12,080 nucleotides of DNA from Myxococcaceae bacterium (GTDB lineage: Bacteria; Myxococcota; Myxococcia; Myxococcales; Myxococcaceae), in contig JAGSPQ010000017.1 in the NCBI GenBank assembly GCA_018262385.1, forward strand, positions 1 through 12,080, given 5' to 3'. Positions 1 through 6,499 of this stretch are shown here, in pieces. Every line of letters begins with the position of its first letter. The stretch's first letter is position 1. Made by a program: the position numbers and the translations under genes. The notes under the pieces are model-generated. The model ran no database searches. It was not told where the DNA came from and saw nothing but the letters and a program-made list of their open reading frames with translations.

Positions 1-169
1 GCCGCTGGTCACCTACTACTTCGGCCCCGGAGCCACGCTGGGCACCGACTTCTTCGTCACCGACTTCCTCTCGATCGGGGTCCGCGGCACCTACGACATG
101 TTCATCGATCTCAACCACCCGCTGCGGCACAACCTCGGCGCCGGCCTGAACGTGACCACCGTCTTCTAG
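1..169 (+). CDS. C-terminal end of a probable outer-membrane beta-barrel protein (partial)
   Basis: The reading frame is open from base 2 and ends at TAG 167-169, giving about 55 residues; the start lies outside the window. The visible part alternates polar and hydrophobic or aromatic residues, with turn-like Gly/Asp/Asn segments between them. It ends in a strand of the form NVTTVF with a terminal Phe, the usual C-terminal signature recognised by the BAM machinery in outer-membrane barrels. From this I infer the last strands of a small porin-like or OmpA/OmpW-like barrel. The family cannot be named from so short a piece, and a soluble beta protein ending in Phe is not excluded. It lies 62 bp upstream of the alkylation-repair pair on the same strand, with no sign of functional linkage. 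Confidence 0.55.
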   Translation, partial: PLVTYYFGPGATLGTDFFVTDFLSIGVRGTYDMFIDLNHPLRHNLGAGLNVTTVF

Positions 170-198
170 CGTTCGCTGCCAGGCCCGAAAACCGCCAG

Positions 199-212
199 CG
201 CGTGAGCACGCG
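199..212. repeat. Short perfect inverted repeat in the gap before alkA
   Basis: CGCGTG at 199-204 and CACGCG at 207-212 form a perfect 6-bp dyad with a 2-base centre. It lies in the 62-bp gap between the barrel-like gene and alkA. No T-run follows on either strand, so it is not a typical intrinsic terminator. It could be a protein-binding site near the alkA promoter or chance in GC-rich DNA. It contains the GTG at 202, one reason not to use that codon as the alkA start. Confidence 0.25.
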
Positions 213-231
213 AGTCCGTATGTTTCTCGCG

Positions 232-1674
232 ATGGCAACCCAGCCCGACCTTTTCTACGCGGCCGTGAAGAGCCGCGACGCGCGCTTCGACGGGCGGTTC
301 TTCACCGGGGTGAAGACGACGGGGATCTACTGCCGCCCGATCTGCCCGGCGCGAACGCCGCTGCAGAAGAACGTCCGGTTCTTCGCCTGCGCCGCCGCCG
401 CGGAAGAGGCGGGCTACCGTCCCTGCCGCCGCTGCCGCCCCGAGTCGGCGCCGGGCACTCCGGTGTGGCTCGGGGCCTCGGCGACCGTCTCCCGCGCGCT
501 GCGGCTGATCGAGCGCGGCGTGGCCGACGAGCTCGGAGTCGACGCGCTCGCCGCCCAGCTCGGGATCGGCGATCGCTACCTGCGCCGCCTGTTCGCCCGG
601 CACCTCGGCACCTCGCCCCAGGCGGTCGCCGCTTCCCGCCGCGCCCACTTCGCCCGGGTGCTGCTCGACGCCAGCGCCCAGCCGGTGACCCAGGTCGCGC
701 TGGCGAGCGGCTTTCGCAGCGTCCGCCAGTTCAACGACGTGATCCGCGCGGTGTTCGGCCAGACCCCGACCCAGCTGCGCGGCGCGCGGCCACCCCGGCA
801 GGGCGACACCCGGCTGCGGCTCGCCTTCCGCCCGCCGTTCGCCTGGGACACCCTGCTCGCCTTCCTCGGGGCGCGCGCGATTCCCGGCGTCGAGCAGGTC
901 GCCGACGGCGCCTACCGCCGCACCTTCCTCGGGCCGGCGGGCCCCGAGCTGCTCTGCGTGGCGCAGTCGGACGATCGCCGCGCGCTCGAGCTCACCGTCA
1001 GCGGCGCGGCACCCGTCGGGCTGTTCGATGTGGTCCGCCGCACCCGGCGGCTGTTCGATCTCGACGCCGATCCGCTGGCGATCGCGACCCGCCTGCGCTC
1101 CCGCGGCTTGCGCCTGCCACCGGGGCTGCGCGTGCCCGGATCCTGGGACACCTTCGAGACCCTCGTCCGCGCGGTGCTCGGCCAGCAGATCAGCGTCGCC
1201 GCCGCGACCACCCTCAGCGGGAGGCTGGTCGAGCGCTTCGGCGCTCCGTTCGCCGCAGGCCCGGGGCTGACCCACCTCTTCCCCACTCCGGCCGCGCTCG
1301 CCCGCGCCGACCTGTCGGCGATCGGCCTCACCCGCGCGCGCGCCCGGGGACTGCAGGCGCTCTGCCGGCTGCTGGCGAAGCAACCGCAGCTGCTGTCGCC
1401 CGCGATCAGCCTCGAGGAGCTGATCGCCCGGCTCTGCGCCCTGCCCGGCATCGGCCCGTGGACCGCGCAGTACGTCGCGATGCGCGGCTTCGGCGAGCCG
1501 GACGCCTTCCCGGCTGGAGATCTGATCCTCCGCCGCGCCGCCGGCCACCTCACCCAGCGGCAGCTCGAGCAGCGGTCCGAGGCGTGGCGGCCGTGGCGCG
1601 CCTATGCAGCAATCGGCCTGTGGACGTCCTATGCAGAGGAGAAGCGTCATGTTGATCGAGCTGTCGCATCTTGA
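232..1674 (+). CDS. alkA: Ada-N / AraC HTH / AlkA fusion: DNA-3-methyladenine glycosylase II with alkyl-sensing regulatory domain
   Basis: The 480-residue product joins three modules. Residues about 5-75 are an Ada N-terminal metal-binding domain with Cys34, Cys38, Cys65 and Cys68, spaced as in E. coli Ada (38, 42, 69, 72); Cys34 matches the cysteine that accepts methyl groups from phosphotriesters. Residues about 85-182 are an AraC-type double helix-turn-helix. The rest is AlkA: an N-terminal AlkA domain (about 195-300), then an HhH-GPD fold with hairpin LPGIG at 404-408 and catalytic Asp430 in FPAGDLILR. It should excise 3-methyladenine and related alkylated bases and, by family analogy, may activate its own transcription once methylated. 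ATG 232 is chosen because homologous Ada domains start about this far before the first Cys; GTG 202 and ATG 220 are alternatives. No clear Shine-Dalgarno is visible. Its end overlaps ogt by 26 bp. Confidence 0.93.
   Translation: MATQPDLFYAAVKSRDARFDGRFFTGVKTTGIYCRPICPARTPLQKNVRFFACAAAAEEAGYRPCRRCRPESAPGTPVWLGASATVSRALRLIERGVADELGVDALAAQLGIGDRYLRRLFARHLGTSPQAVAASRRAHFARVLLDASAQPVTQVALASGFRSVRQFNDVIRAVFGQTPTQLRGARPPRQGDTRLRLAFRPPFAWDTLLAFLGARAIPGVEQVADGAYRRTFLGPAGPELLCVAQSDDRRALELTVSGAAPVGLFDVVRRTRRLFDLDADPLAIATRLRSRGLRLPPGLRVPGSWDTFETLVRAVLGQQISVAAATTLSGRLVERFGAPFAAGPGLTHLFPTPAALARADLSAIGLTRARARGLQALCRLLAKQPQLLSPAISLEELIARLCALPGIGPWTAQYVAMRGFGEPDAFPAGDLILRRAAGHLTQRQLEQRSEAWRPWRAYAAIGLWTSYAEEKRHVDRAVAS
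1637..1641 (+). promoter_or_regulatory. Ribosome binding site fixing the ogt start
   Basis: AGGAG lies inside the 3' end of alkA, seven bases before ATG 1649. It supports that start over the in-frame upstream ATG at 1604, which has no comparable site. Confidence 0.75.
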
Positions 1675-2152
1675 TTCCCCCGTCGGCGGGGTGCTGCTCG
1701 CGGTGTCCTCCGCGGGGCTGTGCGCGCTCGACTTCACCGACTCGGAAGGGGGGGTGCGCCAGCGGCTGGCCCGCGCCCACCCCGAGGCGACCTTCGGCAG
1801 CGGGCCCCGCGCGGACCAGGCGGCCCGCCGGGTGAGGGCGTACTTCGACGGCGACTTGAGCGCGCTCGAGGGCCTGCAGCCCGCCGCCACCGGCACCGAG
1901 TTCCAGCAGGCGGTGTGGGCCGCGCTGCGCCAGATCCCGCTCGGGGCCACCACCTCGTACGCCCGCATCGCCGCTGCGATCGGCAAGCCCAAGGCGGTGC
2001 GGGCGGTGGGCGCGGCGAACGGCCGGAACCCGATCGCGCTGGTGGTGCCCTGCCACCGGGTGATCGCCGCCGACGGGACCCTGTGCGGCTACGCCGGCGG
2101 GCTGTGGCGCAAGCAGTGGTTGCTGAAGCACGAGCGCGCGCTGCTCGCCTGA
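1649..2152 (+). CDS. ogt: Methylated-DNA--[protein]-cysteine S-methyltransferase (Ogt/MGMT family)
   Basis: The 167-residue protein removes alkyl groups from O6-alkylguanine (and O4-alkylthymine) in one step by transfer to its own cysteine, and is consumed in doing so. The acceptor Cys135 lies in the invariant PCHRV motif (134-138). Upstream is the DNA-binding helix-turn-helix region with Arg118 in KAVRAVGAA, the position of the base-flipping arginine finger, followed by the GRNP segment. The conserved tail GGLWRKQWLLKHE closes the active-site domain. Length is normal for a single-domain Ogt; there is no Ada-type N-terminus, which instead sits on the preceding AlkA fusion. The start at 1649 has a good AGGAG, and the 26-bp overlap with alkA points to one transcript and coupled translation. 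A 58-bp gap with no clear terminator follows. Confidence 0.95.
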   Translation: MLIELSHLDSPVGGVLLAVSSAGLCALDFTDSEGGVRQRLARAHPEATFGSGPRADQAARRVRAYFDGDLSALEGLQPAATGTEFQQAVWAALRQIPLGATTSYARIAAAIGKPKAVRAVGAANGRNPIALVVPCHRVIAADGTLCGYAGGLWRKQWLLKHERALLA

Positions 2153-2196
2153 GCGGGTCGGTTAACGCCGGCGGCGATCCCGGCTCCTGAAGGTTC

Positions 2197-2201
2197 GGGA
2201 G
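2197..2201 (+). promoter_or_regulatory. Ribosome binding site deciding the start of the vWA lipoprotein
   Basis: GGGAG ends nine bases before ATG 2211 but directly abuts the in-frame ATG at 2202. It therefore favours 2211, which also gives the Lys-Lys opening of a signal peptide. Confidence 0.6.
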
Positions 2202-2210
2202 ATGCCCGCC

Positions 2211-4259
2211 ATGAAGAAGACCCTCGCCGCTTTCGCCGTGGTCCTGAGCTGTTGCCAGCCCCCGCCCCCCGCCCCGATGGCGGTCGAGCCCGAGCTGGAT
2301 CCGGTGTTCGTCGAGGCGCCCGCCGAGGTGGAGAAGCGGGCGCGGGCGATCACCGTCACCGCCTCGGTCGGCGGGTGGGTGAAGCCGAACGATCGCGTCG
2401 ACGTGATCAGCCTCTTCAAGGACCCGCAGACCAACGAGCTGGTCGGGGTGACGATGCTGCAGAACGTGCTGGTCTTCTCCACCGAACCGACCGTGCCCCC
2501 GCGCGTCTCGCTGCTCGTCATCCCCGAGGAAGGAGAGCTGCTCGTCCTCGCCCAGGCGCTCGGCAGCCTCACCCTCACCTTGAGAAACCCCGACGACGTC
2601 GACGTGCTCGAGGAGCGCGGCCGGGCGACGGTGAACGGGCTGCTCTCGGGAGAGCGGACCCGCGTGCTCCACTACAAGCGCTTCAGCACGATCCAGGTCA
2701 TCCGCGGCAGCGGGGGCCCGGTCGGAGGCGGAAGCGGAAGCAGCCCGGTCGGGCTCGGGAGCAGCAGCCCGGCCCGCCGGATCGCCTCGCTGATTCCGGC
2801 CGAGGACCTGCCGCCGGTGCGCAGCGTCAGCACCGGCCACGTCGCCGACATGTTCGTCAAGCACTACGGGGTCAACCCGACGATCGAGACCGCCCACGAG
2901 CCGATCAGCACCTTCGCCGCCGACGTCGACACCGGCAGCTACACCCTCGCCCGCTCGTGGCTCGGCCGCGGCGAGCTGCCCAGCGAGGCGGCGGTGCGGG
3001 TCGAGGAGTTCGTCAACGCCTTCGACTACGCCTACCGCCCACCCGAGACCGAGCCGTTCGCGGTGCAGGTCGAGGTCTTCCCCTCGCCCAGCCGCCCCGG
3101 CTTCCACGTGCTGCACCTGGGCCTGAAGGGGAAGGAGCTGCGCGCCGAGGAACGCAAGCCCGCCAACCTCGTCTTCGCGCTCGACGTCTCCGGCAGCATG
3201 GCCACCGAGAACCGCCTCGCGCTCGCCCGGCGCGCGCTCGCCCTGCTGGTCGATCAGCTCAAGCCGAGCGACTCGGTCGGGCTGGTGGTCTACGGCACCG
3301 ACGCGCGGGTGGTGCTGGCCCCGACGCCGGCGAGCCAGCGCGAGACGATCCTCGCCGCGATCGCCGGGGTCCAACCCGAAGGCAGCACCAACGTCCAGGC
3401 CGGCCTCGAGCTCGCCTATGCGCAGGCCGCCACCGCCTTCGTGCCCGAGGGGATCAACCGGGTGATCCTCTGCAGCGACGGGGTCGCCAACAACGGCGTC
3501 ACCACCGCCGACGAGCTCTTCGCCAGGGTGAAGGCGCGCGCCGCGAAGGGGATCACCCTCTCCACCGTCGGCTTCGGCATGGGCAACTACAACGACGAGC
3601 TGATGGAGCGGCTCGCCGACCAGGGCGACGGCAACTACGCCTACGTCGACCGGCTCGAGGAGGCGCAGCGGATCTTCGTCGAGCAGCTCTCCGGCACGCT
3701 GCAGGTGATCGCGAAGGACGTGAAGCTCCAGCTCGAGTTCAACCCCGCGGCGGTCGAGCGCTACCGGCTGATCGGCTTCGAGAACCGCGCGCTGGCGAAG
3801 AAGGACTTCGCCAACGATCACGTCGACGCCGGCGATCTCGGCGCGGGCCACGCGGTCACCGCCCTCTACGAGGTGAGGCTGAAGGACCGCAGCCAGAGCA
3901 CCCTCGCCACCTTCCGCGCGCGCTTCAAGCAGCCGGACTCGGCCCGCTCGGGGCTGATCGAGAAGGCGCTGCCGATGTCGATCGTCCAGGATCGGCTCGA
4001 GGCGGCCAGCGGCCCGGCGCGGCTGTCGCTGGTGGTGGCCGGGTTCGCCGAGAAGCTCCGCGGCAGCTACTGGGCGCGCAACCTCAAATGGGAAGAGCTG
4101 CAGTCGCGGCTGGAGCAGCTGCCGCCTGCCCTGCGCGCCCGGCCGGCGGTGGTCGAGCTGTCGCAGCTGATCGCCACCGCCAGGCGCCTCGACGTCCGCC
4201 CCGATCGCTTCGCCCGCGACCTCGCCGCTACGACGCGGGGAGCCCCAGCGCGGCCTTGA
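2211..4259 (+). CDS. Lipoprotein joining a CpaB/RcpC-like domain to a YfbK-type von Willebrand factor A protein
   Basis: The 682-residue protein begins MKK and a short hydrophobic stretch ending VLSCC, a lipobox-like site, then a Pro-rich tether, so it is probably a lipoprotein. Residues about 44-126 read like the RcpC part of Flp pilus CpaB proteins: RAITVTASVGGWVKPNDRVD, then MLQNVLVFS, then a segment ending LGSLTLTLRNP. A Gly/Ser linker (about 167-187) follows. From about 207 it matches YfbK proteins: a pre-domain with STFAADVDTGSY and AVRVEEFVNAF, then a vWA domain (about 318-497) with a complete MIDAS site (Asp325, Ser327, Ser329, Thr393, Asp423), then a YfbK-like C-terminal domain with GFAEKLRGS. 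Such domains bind divalent metal and protein ligands. The cellular role is unknown; a surface adhesion or assembly role is inference. The end overlaps the convergent gene by 32 bp. Confidence 0.88.
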   Translation: MKKTLAAFAVVLSCCQPPPPAPMAVEPELDPVFVEAPAEVEKRARAITVTASVGGWVKPNDRVDVISLFKDPQTNELVGVTMLQNVLVFSTEPTVPPRVSLLVIPEEGELLVLAQALGSLTLTLRNPDDVDVLEERGRATVNGLLSGERTRVLHYKRFSTIQVIRGSGGPVGGGSGSSPVGLGSSSPARRIASLIPAEDLPPVRSVSTGHVADMFVKHYGVNPTIETAHEPISTFAADVDTGSYTLARSWLGRGELPSEAAVRVEEFVNAFDYAYRPPETEPFAVQVEVFPSPSRPGFHVLHLGLKGKELRAEERKPANLVFALDVSGSMATENRLALARRALALLVDQLKPSDSVGLVVYGTDARVVLAPTPASQRETILAAIAGVQPEGSTNVQAGLELAYAQAATAFVPEGINRVILCSDGVANNGVTTADELFARVKARAAKGITLSTVGFGMGNYNDELMERLADQGDGNYAYVDRLEEAQRIFVEQLSGTLQVIAKDVKLQLEFNPAAVERYRLIGFENRALAKKDFANDHVDAGDLGAGHAVTALYEVRLKDRSQSTLATFRARFKQPDSARSGLIEKALPMSIVQDRLEAASGPARLSLVVAGFAEKLRGSYWARNLKWEELQSRLEQLPPALRARPAVVELSQLIATARRLDVRPDRFARDLAATTRGAPARP

Positions 4260-4695
4260 GCCCGGGCGGATTCGACGGCCGAAACCAGTCGAGCGGCAGC
4301 AGCTGCCGCAGCACCGGCTTGGGCACCGCCCAGACCTGGATCATGTCTTCCCACTCGCCCAGCAGCACCAGCGCCTTCACCTCGGGGGAGGCGCCGAAGC
4401 CGCGGTTGAGGGTGTCGACCAGCGACTCCAGCCCGTCGATCTCCCACTCGTGCTGCTGCGCTTCGAGCTTGATGCTGAAGACCTTGCCGCGAATGTCGAG
4501 CACCCGAAGGGTCTGCGCCGCGCCGCCCATCGTCTCGAGCAGCGGCCCGAGCGCCTCGTCGATCTTCACGTCGAGGGCGATCGACAGCCCGCCCGCGAGG
4601 AAGCCGTGGTGGCAGAGGATCCGCAGGGGTTCCTCGGGCGGCTGCGGCTTGGCCAGCAGCTGCAGCCGCTCGAGGGTCTGGCCCCGGCTCTCCAC
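4228..4695 (-). CDS. Hypothetical 155-residue protein translationally coupled to the acyl-CoA synthetase
   Basis: I do not recognise a family. The frame opens with GTG 4695-4693, which shares one base with the TAG stop of the synthetase (TAGTG), and ends at TAG 4230-4228. No good Shine-Dalgarno precedes it, so re-initiation after the upstream gene is likely. The protein looks soluble and mixed alpha/beta: no signal peptide and no membrane segment. It has alternating strand-like stretches such as LRVLDIRGKVFSIKL and KALVLLGEWEDMIQVWAV, and a Trp/Pro-rich C-terminal part containing LLPLDWFRPSNPPG. One central Cys lies in ILCHHG. Context suggests a role beside fatty-acid activation, but this rests only on gene order. 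Its last 32 bp overlap the end of the vWA lipoprotein gene on the other strand. Confidence 0.72.
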   Translation of the reverse strand: MESRGQTLERLQLLAKPQPPEEPLRILCHHGFLAGGLSIALDVKIDEALGPLLETMGGAAQTLRVLDIRGKVFSIKLEAQQHEWEIDGLESLVDTLNRGFGASPEVKALVLLGEWEDMIQVWAVPKPVLRQLLPLDWFRPSNPPGLKAALGLPAS

Positions 4696-6359
4696 TACGC
4701 CCAGAGAACTTCTTTCTTCTCGCCGTACCAGCCGTCGACGCGGTCGTTGTACTTCTTCTCGATCGCGTGCCGCCGCAGCTTCATCGTCGGGGTGAGCATC
4801 CCGTTCTCGGTGGTCCACTCCTCGGCCAGCACCACCACCACCTCGAGCTGCTCGTGCGGATCGAGCGCCTTGTTGACGGTGGCCAGGTGCTCCTTCAGCT
4901 CGGCCTCGAGCCGGGCCTTGTGGTCTGCGCTCGAGACCTGGTTGCGGGCCTTCAGCGACAGCACCACCAGGCCGTACGGCTGCCCCTGCCCCGCCCCCGA
5001 GACGCACGCCTGCTCGACGTCGGGGTGCAGCAGCAGCCGGTTCTCGATCGGCGAGGGAGCGACGTACTTGCCCTTGCTGGTCTTGAAGAGCTCCTTCACC
5101 CGGCCGGTGATCTTCAGGTTGCCCTTCTCGTCGATCTCGCCCTGGTCGCCGGTCTTGAGGAACCCGTCGGGGGTGAACATCTCGGCGGTCATTTCCGGGG
5201 CCTTGAAGTAGCCGAGCATCGTGCACGGGCTCTTCACCTGGATCTCGTTGCCCTCGCCCAGCCGCGCCTGGCAGTCGTCGTGCGCGCGGCCGACGAAGCC
5301 GACCCGCACCTCGCCCGGCCGGGTCATGTGGGAGTACGAGAAGTTCTCGCTCATCCCGTAGCCCTCGAGCAGCTCGAGCCCGAGCTTGCGGTACCAGTGG
5401 AGCACCTCGGCGGGGATCGGAGCCGAGCCGCTGCCGGCGAAGCGGACCTGATCGAGGCCCAGCCCCTTGAGCACCTTCTTGCGGACCAGGGTGCCGACCA
5501 GCGGGATCCCGAGCAGCCGATCGAGCTTCTTCGGCGGCATCTTGTCGAACACCCCCGCCTGGAACTTCAGCCACAGCCGCGGGACGCTGATGAACAGCGT
5601 TGGCCGCGCCCGCTTCAGATCCTCGACGAAGGTCTCCAGGCTCTGGGCGAAGAAGACCGTCATCCCGCGCATGAAGGTGCCGGTCTCGACGATCGTGCGC
5701 TCGAAGACGTGCGCCAGCGGCAGATACGAGAGCATCCGGTCTTCTGGCTTCACCTCGAGCCGGGAAGCCAGCCCATCGGACGCCACCATCGTCGCGAAGC
5801 TGTGCATCACGCCCTTGGGCACCCCGGTGCTGCCCGAGGTGTAGACGATCGTCGCCAGGTCGGTTGCCGGCCGCAGCGGCTTTCCTTCCAGCGGCTGCTG
5901 GGCGGCGATCAGCGTCTCCCACGACGGCGCGCCTTCCACCGGCGGCGCCAGCGGGAGCGTGATCTGCGGCAGCGACTTCGGGATCCCCGGCTGCATCGCG
6001 GGGAAGCCATCGAGCTTGCCGATGAAGATCAGCTTCGCGCCGCTGTGATCGAGGATCTGCCCGATCGTCTCGGGGGTGAGCGTCGGGTACAGCGGCACGC
6101 TGACGTGGCCCGCCATCCAGATCGCGATGTCGGTCATCAGCCACCAGGCGGTGTTCTTGGAGAAGATCGCGATGTTGCTCTTCTCGGGCAGGTTCAGCGA
6201 CTTCAGGTGCGAGGCCATCCGGCGGGCCTGATCCATCGCCTCGCCGAAGGTGAGCTCCTTGACGACTCCGCCGCCCATCGGCTGAACCAGCCAGCGGTCG
6301 TTCTTGCGGCGTTCTTCGAAATCGTAAAGCGACTCGAGCTGGGTGTTGGCGATCTTCAT
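4695..6359 (-). CDS. Long-chain fatty-acid--CoA ligase (AMP-binding, ANL superfamily)
   Basis: The 554-residue enzyme activates a carboxylic acid, most likely a long-chain fatty acid, as acyl-AMP and then as the CoA thioester. All core ANL motifs are present: the phosphate loop YTSGSTGVPK (173-182), YLPLAHVFER (212-221), GYGMSE (333-338), LKTGD (401-405), the hinge-region ITGRVKELFKTSKGKYVAP (417-435) and the adenylation lysine Lys527 in TPTMKLRR. The YLPLAHVFER and ELFKTSKGKYVAP forms are typical of FACS/FadD15-like long-chain synthetases rather than acetyl-CoA synthetases. There is no signal peptide. ATG 6359 is preceded by GGAG nine bases upstream. It is the first gene of a two-gene unit with the 155-residue hypothetical. 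A palindrome 45-73 bp upstream of the start may be its operator. The chain-length preference cannot be read from sequence. Confidence 0.94.
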   Translation of the reverse strand: MKIANTQLESLYDFEERRKNDRWLVQPMGGGVVKELTFGEAMDQARRMASHLKSLNLPEKSNIAIFSKNTAWWLMTDIAIWMAGHVSVPLYPTLTPETIGQILDHSGAKLIFIGKLDGFPAMQPGIPKSLPQITLPLAPPVEGAPSWETLIAAQQPLEGKPLRPATDLATIVYTSGSTGVPKGVMHSFATMVASDGLASRLEVKPEDRMLSYLPLAHVFERTIVETGTFMRGMTVFFAQSLETFVEDLKRARPTLFISVPRLWLKFQAGVFDKMPPKKLDRLLGIPLVGTLVRKKVLKGLGLDQVRFAGSGSAPIPAEVLHWYRKLGLELLEGYGMSENFSYSHMTRPGEVRVGFVGRAHDDCQARLGEGNEIQVKSPCTMLGYFKAPEMTAEMFTPDGFLKTGDQGEIDEKGNLKITGRVKELFKTSKGKYVAPSPIENRLLLHPDVEQACVSGAGQGQPYGLVVLSLKARNQVSSADHKARLEAELKEHLATVNKALDPHEQLEVVVVLAEEWTTENGMLTPTMKLRRHAIEKKYNDRVDGWYGEKKEVLWA

Positions 6360-6403
6360 TTTTTCAGTCTCCCCCGGCCAGGCAAGGGTGCGTGGCGAAC
6401 GGC

Positions 6404-6432
6404 TGATCTCGCTCAGCTGCGAGCGGCGATCA
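6404..6432. promoter_or_regulatory. 29-bp imperfect palindrome upstream of the acyl-CoA ligase (candidate operator)
   Basis: Outer arms TGATC (6404-6408) and GATCA (6428-6432) flank inner arms CGCTC (6410-6414) and GAGCG (6421-6425), with a 6-base centre. Ten bases of each half pair, broken by one unpaired base on the left and two on the right. The element lies 45-73 bp before the ligase ATG, where a repressor would act. Fatty-acid metabolism genes are often controlled by TetR- or GntR-family dimers, but this motif cannot be assigned to a named regulator. It could instead be an RNA hairpin in the leader. Confidence 0.35.
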
Positions 6433-6449
6433 ACCCCCGTGTGACGCCG

Positions 6450-6474
6450 AAAAATCTAAGCACCCAGAAGGTGC
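6450..6474 (-). terminator. Probable intrinsic terminator of the mreC-gph operon
   Basis: Read on the minus strand, 26 bases after the gph stop codon, GCACC and GGTGC form a perfect 5-bp stem around a 5-base loop (6474-6460). A T-rich run, TTAGATTTTT, follows at 6459-6450. The stem is short, so strength is uncertain, but position and T-run fit the end of the rod-shape operon before the acyl-CoA ligase promoter. Confidence 0.5.
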
Positions 6475-6499
6475 ACTCTTTGCGTCGGCGGCCGCGGGC

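Noticed and set aside
202..231. GTG 202 or ATG 220 as the alkA start
   Set aside because: They add 10 or 4 residues absent from typical Ada-N domains, and GTG 202 lies within an inverted repeat. Not fully excluded, as ATG 232 also lacks a clear ribosome binding site.
1604..1648. Upstream ATG 1604 for ogt
   Set aside because: No ribosome binding site and 15 extra residues not typical of Ogt; ATG 1649 has AGGAG at ideal spacing.
166..1992. 608-codon open frame on the minus strand opposite alkA and ogt
   Set aside because: Low-complexity Arg/Ala/Gly/Pro translation with no domain; it is the antisense of two clear repair genes and is expected in DNA this GC-rich.
2700..2780. Gly/Ser-coding repeat-like stretch in the vWA gene
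   Set aside because: It is an interdomain linker of low complexity; no regular repeat unit, and no sign of a mobile or CRISPR repeat.
1734..3851. 705-codon minus-strand open frame opposite ogt and the vWA gene
   Set aside because: Composition is that of an antisense frame, with no recognisable motif; the plus strand encodes a complete vWA domain with MIDAS residues.
2252..4795. 847-codon plus-strand frame overlapping the vWA gene
   Set aside because: Arg/Pro/Ala-rich shifted frame of the real gene; it runs past the true stop into antisense of the next genes.
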